A stretch of 64,000 nt of DNA from Cytophagaceae bacterium. GTDB taxonomy: Bacteria; Bacteroidota; Bacteroidia; Cytophagales; Flexibacteraceae. Position numbers and translations under genes: made by a program. Shown in pieces: positions 44,080-52,002 of this stretch (position 1 is its first letter; every line of letters starts with the position of its first letter). The stretch spans positions 1,612,001 to 1,676,000 of the forward strand of contig CANGYH010000001.1 in the NCBI GenBank assembly GCA_947458545.1, given 5' to 3'. A model generated the notes under the pieces. That model saw nothing but the letters and a program-made list of their open reading frames with translations, searched no databases and was not told where the DNA came from.

Positions 44080-44846
44080 GCGGCAAGGGGGGTTTGGACA
44101 AGTTGGATAAAAGCGGCTGTGAGAGACTGGCTACCCGCCGTCAGCCGGAAGGTATCCATGTCGCTGGCATAAATGAGGCGGCCCTGGTGGATAATGGCCA
44201 GCTCGTCACAGAGCAGGTCTACCTCGCTCATGATGTGAGACGAGAAGATGACCGTCTTGCCGGCCTGCTTACAATCCTGGATGAGGCCGATGATGCTGTC
44301 GGCGCTGATGACGTCCAGGCCCGAGGTAGGCTCGTCGAAGATGACCACGGCCGGGTCGTGGATCATCGTCCGGGCGATGGAGACCCGCTGCTTCATCCCC
44401 GTGGAGAGTTGGCCGATCTGCTTGTGGGCAAAATCGTGGATGCGCAACTGGGTAAAGAGCGCCTCTTGCCGGGCTTTGAAGGCGGCCGCGGGCATGCCGT
44501 GCAGGTCGGCAAAGTAGCGGACGGCCTCCAGCGGGGTCAGGCGGTCGTAGAGGTTGGTGGCCCCCGTCAAAAAGCCGATGCGGCGCCGCACCTGCTCGGG
44601 CTGCTGGGCCACGTCGTAACCTGCCACGCGTATCTGCCCGGCGCTGGGCTGGATAAGGGTGGCAATCATGCGCAGGGTGGTGGTTTTGCCAGCCCCATTG
44701 GCCCCCAGCAGCGAGAAAATGCGCCCAGGCTGGCAGGTAAAGCTGACGTCTTGCACAGCAAAGACCGCGCGCTCTGCGGCCTGGAGCTCCTTTTGCTGCC
44801 TGGCAGAGAGCTCAAACTTTTTAGAAAGGTGGCGGACTTCAATCAT
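44076..44846 (-). CDS. ABC transporter ATP-binding protein (NatA-like)
   Basis: The 256-residue nucleotide-binding subunit paired with the downstream permease. Walker A is GANGAGKTT, the ABC signature is LSTGMKQRV and Walker B is AVVIFDEPTSGLD, with the switch His in FSSHIMSEV. The Ser-Thr-Gly-Met form of the signature is common in the ABC-2/drug-and-sodium exporter group. The ATG at 44846 (MIEVRHLSKKF) is the standard start; an upstream extension reaches 44900. It is divergent from the cytolysin-like lipoprotein, with 107 bases between start codons holding both promoters. Confidence 0.9.
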   Translation of the reverse strand: MIEVRHLSKKFELSARQQKELQAAERAVFAVQDVSFTCQPGRIFSLLGANGAGKTTTLRMIATLIQPSAGQIRVAGYDVAQQPEQVRRRIGFLTGATNLYDRLTPLEAVRYFADLHGMPAAAFKARQEALFTQLRIHDFAHKQIGQLSTGMKQRVSIARTMIHDPAVVIFDEPTSGLDVISADSIIGLIQDCKQAGKTVIFSSHIMSEVDLLCDELAIIHQGRLIYASDMDTFRLTAGSQSLTAAFIQLVQTPLAA

Positions 44847-44953
44847 GGCTTGTGCAGAGCGGGAGGATGTCTGCGGGATGCAAGATAAATGTACTTGCAC
44901 ACTAGGATGCCATTTGAGTAATTTGCGACGAACTTTTGGTACAGCGGATACTT

Positions 44954-46471
44954 ATGCATAAACATCTATTGAAAATAATATCAATCTTAATCTTATTGAT
45001 TGGATGTAAAAAAGAAACAGTCACAACCAACATTAACGCGGTGGTCAGGTCATATGACAACTTGCAAGCGCCACCTGAAATACCGAAGACTCTTATCTCT
45101 GAAGAGCCGGTAGTAAGTACTGTAGATGGGATAACTTACAATTGTACAAATAAGGTTTACCGCTTTGGACAAAGTATGGACGATATCGCAATTATGCGTC
45201 CATACGATGATGTTTTGTATCCAGGAGCAATAGTGCAAGGTAGAGGCGCACAGGTAGGAGAGCTGAATCCGGTTGGAAGAATGCCTAGAGCACCTATGAC
45301 GCTAACCCTGTCTCAAACGGGTCTAAGTAGGGTAATTGACCCAACTAAAAGCAATGCCGAGGCAGCAATACAACAAATGCTGCAAGATTATCGCGGCAAT
45401 ACGCAAGCTAGTATAGAGTATAAACAAACCAAAGTACACACTATCGAACAAGCATCGCTCGAGCTTGGTATCGATTACCGATGGTCTAGAAACAGGATTG
45501 GATTTAGGAACACCTCAGGGACCACAGCACGCAAATCTGTAATGATGATAATGTTTAAACAGGCATATTACACTGTGTCTGTTGATGCACCAAACTCGCC
45601 AGCAGACTTATTTGCTCCCGAGACCGATGGGGCTGCTTTACAAGAACAATTAGGTGTAGGCAACCCATTATGCTATATTTCTTCAGTTACCTATGGAAGG
45701 ATGTTACTAGTTAAGGTTGAAAGTACTGTGAGCTCAGAAGAGCTAGAGAATGCAGTATCAGCATCATTTGGTCGATGGTCTGGTCAAGCAAGTCTTTCTT
45801 CAAACAACATCATAGAAAACTCTTCTATTGAAGCAGTAATCATCGGTGGAGGCGCACCACAGGCTATTGATGCGGTGACTTCTGGCAGAATTGACGATTT
45901 TTTACGTAGTGGAGCCAATTTTTCTGCAACGAATAAAGGATTGCCAATAAGCTACACCTTACGACATGCTTCAGACAAAAGTATAGTTAGAGTAGGTTCG
46001 GCTGTAGACTACACAGAGAAGGCGGATTGCGTAGCTGACCCTGCATCGTTTGTTCCATTTAAATTCGATCTTTTAAAGTTTGATATTTTGAGAGATTGTG
46101 ATAATGGCGTTTTAACAAATACCGGCCCAGGTGAATTCAGATACCAGGTAGATTTTTTTGTGAACGGACAAAAACCGGTAAACTCTATCCTTAGCAACAT
46201 GACTAGGGAGGCAAATGACTTTGAGACTATACCGATTAACTGGCCTACTCAAACAATTCCTGTTCCTAAGAGACCCGGATATACTTTTAGGGTAGAAGTA
46301 ACACTTTGGGACCAAGACAATGGCTCGAATGATGTATTAGAATTTGTGCCATTAGAATACAGCTATCCTTATTCAAATGTCCTAAGCGCTCCGGTCCAAG
46401 CTACCCAAATTTTGAATTTAAGGAATGATTGTGGGGCCATTCTGTACTACCGAATCTGGAAACAGATTTAA
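44954..46471 (+). CDS. Cholesterol-dependent-cytolysin-like (thiol-activated cytolysin family) lipoprotein
   Basis: A 505-residue predicted pore-forming lipoprotein. The signal ends LLIGC (Cys18), then KKE, a typical Bacteroidota lipoprotein start. Family motifs are DDVLYPGAIVQ (85-95), a VMMIMFKQAYYTVSVDAP region with SPADLF (196-220), the strong YISSVTYGRMLLVKVES (241-257), an IIGGGAPQAIDAVT segment (296-309), and FSATNKGLPISYTLRHASD near 323-341, followed by VDYTEK. These correspond in order to the membrane-inserting core of perfringolysin-like toxins. The classical C-terminal domain with its Trp-rich undecapeptide is missing; residues about 360-505 form a different beta-rich domain with four cysteines (359, 382, 493 and others). 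The gene is markedly A+T-rich. A GYF-domain gene follows 18 bases on. Confidence 0.85.
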   Translation: MHKHLLKIISILILLIGCKKETVTTNINAVVRSYDNLQAPPEIPKTLISEEPVVSTVDGITYNCTNKVYRFGQSMDDIAIMRPYDDVLYPGAIVQGRGAQVGELNPVGRMPRAPMTLTLSQTGLSRVIDPTKSNAEAAIQQMLQDYRGNTQASIEYKQTKVHTIEQASLELGIDYRWSRNRIGFRNTSGTTARKSVMMIMFKQAYYTVSVDAPNSPADLFAPETDGAALQEQLGVGNPLCYISSVTYGRMLLVKVESTVSSEELENAVSASFGRWSGQASLSSNNIIENSSIEAVIIGGGAPQAIDAVTSGRIDDFLRSGANFSATNKGLPISYTLRHASDKSIVRVGSAVDYTEKADCVADPASFVPFKFDLLKFDILRDCDNGVLTNTGPGEFRYQVDFFVNGQKPVNSILSNMTREANDFETIPINWPTQTIPVPKRPGYTFRVEVTLWDQDNGSNDVLEFVPLEYSYPYSNVLSAPVQATQILNLRNDCGAILYYRIWKQI

Positions 46472-46489
46472 GATTTACTACAGCGTATC

Positions 46490-47311
46490 ATGAACAAGTA
46501 TTACCTGGAAGAAAATGGCCAACCAACTGGGCCATTCACTATTGATCAAATCCGAGCTAAAGGTGCAGTAGCCTCTTCTCTGGCATGGGCCGAGGGGTGG
46601 CCAAATTGGAAACCACTCTCAGAGATTCCAGAGCTCTCAGGCACAATTCCACCTGCTATCCCAAAGGTTGGGCCAGTATTACCCCCACCAATTGGAATTA
46701 GCCCCATTCCAGAACAAGAAAAGCGAGTAGTACTACCACCGAGTGAGGCCATTATAGTTAAAAAAACTAAAAAATCATCTCTTAAGTGGGTTTTGATTGG
46801 CTTGGTTGGCCTTATTATAGTATTTTTTGCAATACTTGCCGCAAAAACTGATACCTCTGACCAGTCCACCACAAACGCGGCTGCAAACACTAGCACTACG
46901 GGTGCTGCCTATCAAGAACCACTGTATACGGCTGAAGAGTTAGAGGCGGAACGAAAAAGAGCAGCCTTGCAAGAGAAGATAAACCAGACTACACAAAACA
47001 TCACTACACTCGTAGTGCCAAGGGTAACATATGATCAAGGCTTTTTCAGCGGAGTCAATAGTGTCCAAGTTAGTGTAACCAATGATACCGATTTCAACCT
47101 TGATCGCGTAGTAGTTAGTATATTTTACAAAGATATAGATGGCGATTTTGATAGGGAAGTTTTGGTGTTTGCATCTGTTATGAAACATCAGACAATGTAC
47201 CTACCAGCAAGCGATCGCAAGGGGTACGACAATGTGGAAGTTTATCTAGATACTATTGAAGATGAGAACCTAGGTACCCTAGATTTCACGAGAACAGATT
47301 GGAGCAAATAA
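46490..47311 (+). CDS. GYF_2-domain (DUF4339) single-pass membrane protein
   Basis: A 273-residue protein with an N-terminal GYF_2 domain (about 1-50; YYLEENGQPTGPFTIDQI and AWAEGWPNWKPL), a Pro-rich linker (about 52-75), one membrane helix (about 99-119, KWVLIGLVGLIIVFFAILAA), a coiled-coil-like KR/E-rich stretch (about 148-165) and a C-terminal beta-rich domain (about 172-273) with VQVSVTNDTDFNLDRVVV, resembling FxLYD-type extracellular domains. GYF domains bind Pro-rich peptides. It starts 18 bases after the cytolysin-like gene and shares its A+T-rich composition, so it is likely cotranscribed. An accessory or self-protection role is conceivable but not shown. Confidence 0.75.
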   Translation: MNKYYLEENGQPTGPFTIDQIRAKGAVASSLAWAEGWPNWKPLSEIPELSGTIPPAIPKVGPVLPPPIGISPIPEQEKRVVLPPSEAIIVKKTKKSSLKWVLIGLVGLIIVFFAILAAKTDTSDQSTTNAAANTSTTGAAYQEPLYTAEELEAERKRAALQEKINQTTQNITTLVVPRVTYDQGFFSGVNSVQVSVTNDTDFNLDRVVVSIFYKDIDGDFDREVLVFASVMKHQTMYLPASDRKGYDNVEVYLDTIEDENLGTLDFTRTDWSK

Positions 47312-47389
47312 CACAAAACAACCTCGTCCGCTCATCAGGTTATATTTGTCAGATAGGGCTTGGAAAGCAGGCTTTAGGCGGTTATTTGT

Positions 47390-49519
47390 ATGCGTCTCTT
47401 CTTGATCATTTTGGGGGTAGTCTTGCCCATGATTTTATTGCCCAGCGAGCTGACCCTCGCCCAGGCCCCCAAGCTGCCCTGCGCCACCCAGCAGGTGGTG
47501 GAGGGTGCCCTGGCCCGGCAGCCCGAGCTGCGCGAAAACCAGCGCCGTGCCCAGGCCGAGTTACGCCAAAAGGCCCAGGCCCGCGCCCAGGGCCGGGTGG
47601 CAAGTAACGACTCTGTACGAGTGATACCGATCGTCTTCCACATCTTCCACAACAACGGGCCCGAGAACCTGACCGACCGGCAGATTCAAGACATCCTGCT
47701 GATCCTCAACCGCGATTTCCAACTGCGGCAGCCAGATACGGCCCGGGTGCAGCGGGTTTTCAGGCCGGTTATGGGTAATACCCGGCTGGAGTTCCGCCTG
47801 GCCCGGCGAGACCCGCAGGGCAACTGCACCAACGGTATCACCAGGCACCAGTCGCTGATTACCTACGCCGCCAACGAGAACATGAAGGACGTCGTAAGCT
47901 GGGATACCGACAAGTACGTCAACTGCTGGATTGGGGCCCGCATAGACCTGGGCGGGTTTTTGGTGGGCGGCTATGCCTACTACCCCGGCACAGCACCGGC
48001 CCCCCGATACGAGGGCGTGGTGGTGGCCGCCAACCAGATGGGGTTCATAGGCGGCAGCACCACACTGGCCTACCGAACGCTGACCCACGAGATTGGCCAT
48101 TACCTGAACCTGGCCCACACCTGGGGCAGCACCAACGAGCCCGGCGTGGCCGCTAACTGCCAGACCGACGACGATGTGCAAGACACCCCCAACTGCATTG
48201 GCGTCTCTACAGGTGGGTGCCCGCTAACACAGGCCACCTGCGGCCCTCTGGCCAACGTAGAGAACTTTATGGACTACTCCAGCTGCGACCGCATGTTTAC
48301 GCAGGGGCAAAGCGACCGCATGCGCGACGCCCTGCAAAGCACCATGGGCAGCCGCAATAATCTCTGGACACCCGAGAACCTGATTGCCACCGGCGTAGCC
48401 CAGGCCTCTCCTGCACTTTGTGCGCCCAAGGTGCAGGTAGCCAGCACCTTGCGCAACATTTGCCCGGGCCAGACGGTGCAGCTTTTGGGCTCTATTGCCA
48501 ATGTGCCGCAAGACACCGGCCTGCAGCTGCGCTGGAGTATACCGGGCGCGGTGCCTGCAACGTCGACGGAGCGGAACCCGGTGGTGACCTTCCCCACGGA
48601 GGGGCTTTATGTGGCACGCCTGTTGGCCCGCAACAGCGCCGGGGCAGACAGTGCCGCACTGCCCTACTCAATTTTTGTGGCTGGCAATCAGCGGGCATAC
48701 GCCGCCGCGCAGGCCGAAGATTTTGAAGCCCCGGCCTGGCCCCAGGCCGGCAGCAACTCCTACAACCGCTGGCAGGCCGACACCGCCGAGAGCGCTGCCT
48801 TTTGGCGACGCAGCACCCAGGCAGGCTGGCAGAGCCCCAGCGCTTTGCAAGGCCCGGCAGACCTGCTACAGCCTGGCGAGCGGCTGGGCATTGCCTCGGC
48901 AGGGTATGACCTGAGCCAGGCCAGCCCGGATGCCGTGCTGCAATACAAGTATGCCGCAGCCGCCCAAACCCCCACTGATGCAGACCGGCTGCGCCTTTTG
49001 GTGAGCACCAATTGCGGCCGCAACTATGCCTTACGCATTTTGCGCCAGGGCAACACAGGCCCCGGCGCTATGTACACCACCTCAAGGCTGGCAAGCCCCA
49101 ACTGGCGGCCTTCCACAACGGAGTGGCGCACCGAGCGGATCTCGCTGCAGGGGGTGGCAGGCCAGGCCGATGTCCGCTTCCGCTTTGAGCTGGAAGGCGG
49201 GGGCGGCGCAGGAGTCTATATAGACAGCCTGGTAGTGCTGGTCAGCCGGCTGACGGCCGTGGCCACAGCCGAGGCCCGCTCCACACTCCGCGTTAGCCCC
49301 AATCCCGTGCAAGGCAGCGCCACCGTGCAACTGCCTGCCTCAGGCCTGGCCTATCGGGTGGTGAACACCGTCGGACAGGTGGTGGCCAGTGGCATGGCCC
49401 CCAGCACGCAGCTGGTGCTAGACACCCAGGCCTGGCCTGCCGGAGCCTACGTCGTAAGCGTAGGTGGCGCTACACATATGGGCAGTTGCCGTTTTGTGGT
49501 AGCGCACCTGGGCCAATAG
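47390..49519 (+). CDS. Secreted M43 (pappalysin-type) metalloprotease with T9SS sorting domain, paralogue 1
   Basis: A 709-residue exported zinc protease. Signal peptide (about 1-25), N-terminal region with ARQPELRENQRRAQAELRQ, catalytic domain about 75-330, PKD-like domain about 350-440, a beta-sandwich about 450-620 and a T9SS type A domain (about 640-709, LRVSPNPVQGSATV). Zinc ligands and general base are His233, Glu234, His237 and His243 in THEIGHYLNLAHTWG; the Met-turn is in NFMDYSSCDRMFTQGQ. The conserved RRDPQGNCTNGITR motif is shared with its paralogues. It is the first of three tandem copies and is followed by its own terminator. It is visibly more GC-rich than the preceding cytolysin-like pair. 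Confidence 0.92.
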   Translation: MRLFLIILGVVLPMILLPSELTLAQAPKLPCATQQVVEGALARQPELRENQRRAQAELRQKAQARAQGRVASNDSVRVIPIVFHIFHNNGPENLTDRQIQDILLILNRDFQLRQPDTARVQRVFRPVMGNTRLEFRLARRDPQGNCTNGITRHQSLITYAANENMKDVVSWDTDKYVNCWIGARIDLGGFLVGGYAYYPGTAPAPRYEGVVVAANQMGFIGGSTTLAYRTLTHEIGHYLNLAHTWGSTNEPGVAANCQTDDDVQDTPNCIGVSTGGCPLTQATCGPLANVENFMDYSSCDRMFTQGQSDRMRDALQSTMGSRNNLWTPENLIATGVAQASPALCAPKVQVASTLRNICPGQTVQLLGSIANVPQDTGLQLRWSIPGAVPATSTERNPVVTFPTEGLYVARLLARNSAGADSAALPYSIFVAGNQRAYAAAQAEDFEAPAWPQAGSNSYNRWQADTAESAAFWRRSTQAGWQSPSALQGPADLLQPGERLGIASAGYDLSQASPDAVLQYKYAAAAQTPTDADRLRLLVSTNCGRNYALRILRQGNTGPGAMYTTSRLASPNWRPSTTEWRTERISLQGVAGQADVRFRFELEGGGGAGVYIDSLVVLVSRLTAVATAEARSTLRVSPNPVQGSATVQLPASGLAYRVVNTVGQVVASGMAPSTQLVLDTQAWPAGAYVVSVGGATHMGSCRFVVAHLGQ

Positions 49520-49555
49520 CAGGCCTGGCCATGGGGCCACAGATGAGGTTTAGAA

Positions 49556-49603
49556 AAAAAAGATGCCCGCTGGCCGAACAATTGGCAGGCGGGCATCTTT
49601 TTT
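49556..49603 (+). terminator. Intrinsic terminator after M43 paralogue 1
   Basis: A perfect 15-bp stem (49556-49570 with 49589-49603) preceded by an A-run and ending in six T residues, 36 bases past the stop. Confidence 0.88.
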
Positions 49604-49670
49604 GCCAGAAGGATATATGTCGAGAACGGGATTTTTCCAACCCTTTTTCGGCGTTAGGTTGTCTAAGTGG

Positions 49671-49678
49671 TAAATTTG
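49671..49678 (+). promoter_or_regulatory. TAnnTTTG -7 element before M43 paralogue 2
   Basis: TAAATTTG at 49671-49678 is an exact consensus match, 90 bases before the ATG at 49769 and downstream of the terminator, so paralogue 2 seems to have its own promoter. No clear TTG box was found at 17-23 bases upstream. Confidence 0.35.
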
Positions 49679-49768
49679 TAGTCCTGGCAAAGACCCTAGG
49701 CAGCAGGCAACGCCTATCCCTTTACACACACCCCATACTGCACCGTTTGGGCAATCGGCTCCGCGACA

Positions 49769-51895
49769 ATGCAACTTCGAAACTGGCTATCTATCACCCT
49801 GCTTTGGGCAGGTTCGGCCACAATGGCCCTGGCACAAAATCATCGTTTGCCGGTTTGCGGCACGTCTGAGGCTGTGGAGGCGTCGCTGGCGGCCAACCCC
49901 GAGCTACGCGAGAACCTGCGCCGCCTAGAGGCAGAAACCCGCGCCGCCGAGCAAGCCCGGCAAGAGGGACGCGTAGCCGCGCCAGGAGACCCTTTTCTGG
50001 TGATTCCGGTCGTGTTCCACATCGTGCACAATTTTGGGCCAGAGAACATCTCTGACGCGCAGGTGGCAGATGCCATGCGGATCCTCAACGAGGACTTTGC
50101 CCGGCGCGCGCGCGATACCAACAACGTGTCGGCCCGGTTTCGGCCCATTATGGGCACCACCAACCTAGAGTTCCGCCTGGCACGGCGCGATCCGCAGGGC
50201 AACTGCACCAACGGCATTACCCGCACCCAAAGCGCGCTAACCTCTGCCGCCAGCGACAACGTCAAAGACCTCATCAGCTGGGATACGCGGCGCTACCTCA
50301 ACATCTGGGTGGTATCTCGCATTGCCTCTGGCGCAGGGGGTTATGCCTACTACCCCGGCACGGCCCCACGCACGCAATACGAGGGCATCGTGGTGCTGGC
50401 CAGCCAGGCAGGCTCTATCGGAGCCAGCGGCGGCAGCAACTTTGCCGCCCGCACGCTCACGCACGAGGTGGGCCACTACTTCAATCTGCCCCATACCTGG
50501 GGCAACAGCAACTCGCCTGGCTCTGCCAGCAACTGCAACATAGACGACGGTGTGCAGGATACGCCCAACACTGTCGGCGTATCAGACCAGTCTTGCCCGC
50601 TGAACATGTCTGATTGCGGCCCCATAGCCAACGTAGAAAACTACATGGACTACGCCAACTGCGGGCGCATGTTTACCCAAGGCCAAAGCGTGCGGATGCG
50701 TACGGCGGCCAACAGCACGGCAGGCGGGCGCAGCACCCTTTGGTCTGCCGCCAACCTGGCCTTTACAGGCTTAGATACCCCGCGCGACATTTGTGCGCCA
50801 GAGGTATCGTTCTCTATTGCCCGTGCCACAACGTGCCCCAATACTCCGGTAGAGGTAACCGGCGTTGTAGAACTGGCCCCGCAAGACACCAGCCTGCGCA
50901 TCCGGTGGAGCTTCCCCGGTGGTACGCCTGCTACGGCCACTACGCTCCGCGCCCAGGTGAGCTACCCTGTGGAGGGCTACTACCCCATCACCTTTACGGC
51001 CTTTAACCGCAACGGGCTTGACTCTGTACGCCGCGATACGGCCGTGCTGGTGTCTGGCAATCAGGCGCCTTACACGCTGGGCGTGGTAGAAGATTTTGAG
51101 GCGCCGGCCTTTCCGCAGGCAGGCAGCAACCCCTTCAACCGCTGGCAATTCGAGGGTGTAACCAACACGGCGGGTTGGGCACCCAGCAGCATTTCTGGCT
51201 TCTTGAGCACACGCTCGTTGCGGATATTGCCCTCTGGCTACCAGGGCGGCACCGTTGTATCAGCCATCACGGCAGGCTATGACTTGCGCAACCTGTCGGC
51301 CAATGCGGTGTTGCAGTTCAAGCTGGCCTCTGCACGGCGCAATGCCACCAATTCCGACAGGCTTACAGTGGCGTCGTCCGTCAACTGCGGGCGCAATTTC
51401 ACTGTGCGCATCTTGCGCCAGGGTACAGACCGCACCACGGGCGCCTACACCTCGCAGGCGTTGTTTGCAGGTGCCTTCAGGCCGACGGCCTCTGACTGGC
51501 GCACAGAGCGAATCCCGCTGCGGCAGCTTGTGGGCAATGCCGACGTGCGCTTCAGGTTTGAGCTAACCGCTGGTGGCGGCAACAACTTCTTTATAGACAG
51601 CCTGGTGGTGTTAGACCCATCGGCGGTTACATCCGTCTTGGGCAGAGCCGGCAACGGCACCCTATTGCTGGCACCCAACCCGGCCGACGGGTATCTGGAA
51701 GTAACCCTGCCCGGCACGGGCCTGGCAAGCTACCAGGTTACTGACGCTACGGGCCGCCGCCTGCTAGCGGGCACCACACCGCAGGCCAACTTGCGCCTGG
51801 CCACAGAGGCACTGCCCGCCGGGGCATACCTGCTGCGTCTTGAGCAAGACGGCCAAGCTTATCACCAACGCTTCATCGTAGAGCATAGGCAGTAG
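49769..51895 (+). CDS. Secreted M43 metalloprotease with T9SS sorting domain, paralogue 2
   Basis: A 708-residue exported zinc protease, closely parallel to paralogue 1 along its whole length. The signal peptide is about 1-22, and the ANPELRENLRRLEAETRAAEQ region follows. Zinc site THEVGHYFNLPHTWG has His232, Glu233, His236 and His242; the Met-turn lies in NYMDYANCGRMFTQGQ. RRDPQGNCTNGITR is identical to paralogue 1. A PKD-like segment (SFPGGTPATATTLRAQV) and a beta-sandwich (RFRFELTAGGGNNFFIDSLV) precede the C-terminal T9SS domain (LLLAPNPADGYLEVTL). The close similarity to paralogue 4 in the beta-sandwich suggests recent duplication. It lies 249 bases after paralogue 1. Confidence 0.92.
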   Translation: MQLRNWLSITLLWAGSATMALAQNHRLPVCGTSEAVEASLAANPELRENLRRLEAETRAAEQARQEGRVAAPGDPFLVIPVVFHIVHNFGPENISDAQVADAMRILNEDFARRARDTNNVSARFRPIMGTTNLEFRLARRDPQGNCTNGITRTQSALTSAASDNVKDLISWDTRRYLNIWVVSRIASGAGGYAYYPGTAPRTQYEGIVVLASQAGSIGASGGSNFAARTLTHEVGHYFNLPHTWGNSNSPGSASNCNIDDGVQDTPNTVGVSDQSCPLNMSDCGPIANVENYMDYANCGRMFTQGQSVRMRTAANSTAGGRSTLWSAANLAFTGLDTPRDICAPEVSFSIARATTCPNTPVEVTGVVELAPQDTSLRIRWSFPGGTPATATTLRAQVSYPVEGYYPITFTAFNRNGLDSVRRDTAVLVSGNQAPYTLGVVEDFEAPAFPQAGSNPFNRWQFEGVTNTAGWAPSSISGFLSTRSLRILPSGYQGGTVVSAITAGYDLRNLSANAVLQFKLASARRNATNSDRLTVASSVNCGRNFTVRILRQGTDRTTGAYTSQALFAGAFRPTASDWRTERIPLRQLVGNADVRFRFELTAGGGNNFFIDSLVVLDPSAVTSVLGRAGNGTLLLAPNPADGYLEVTLPGTGLASYQVTDATGRRLLAGTTPQANLRLATEALPAGAYLLRLEQDGQAYHQRFIVEHRQ

Positions 51896-52002
51896 CCGGT
51901 GGCACCACCGGCGCATGGCTGCCATGCCCTCTTGTATAGTTTCTTAACACACTTAGACCTTTGGCCACCGGCCGTCCGTTTGTAGCCCAACCCATTTTAG
52001 CC

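Noticed and set aside
44954..46471. Classical cholesterol-dependent cytolysin targeting animal cells
   Set aside because: The cholesterol-binding domain and undecapeptide are missing and the protein is a lipoprotein, so only membership of the wider CDC-like family is claimed.
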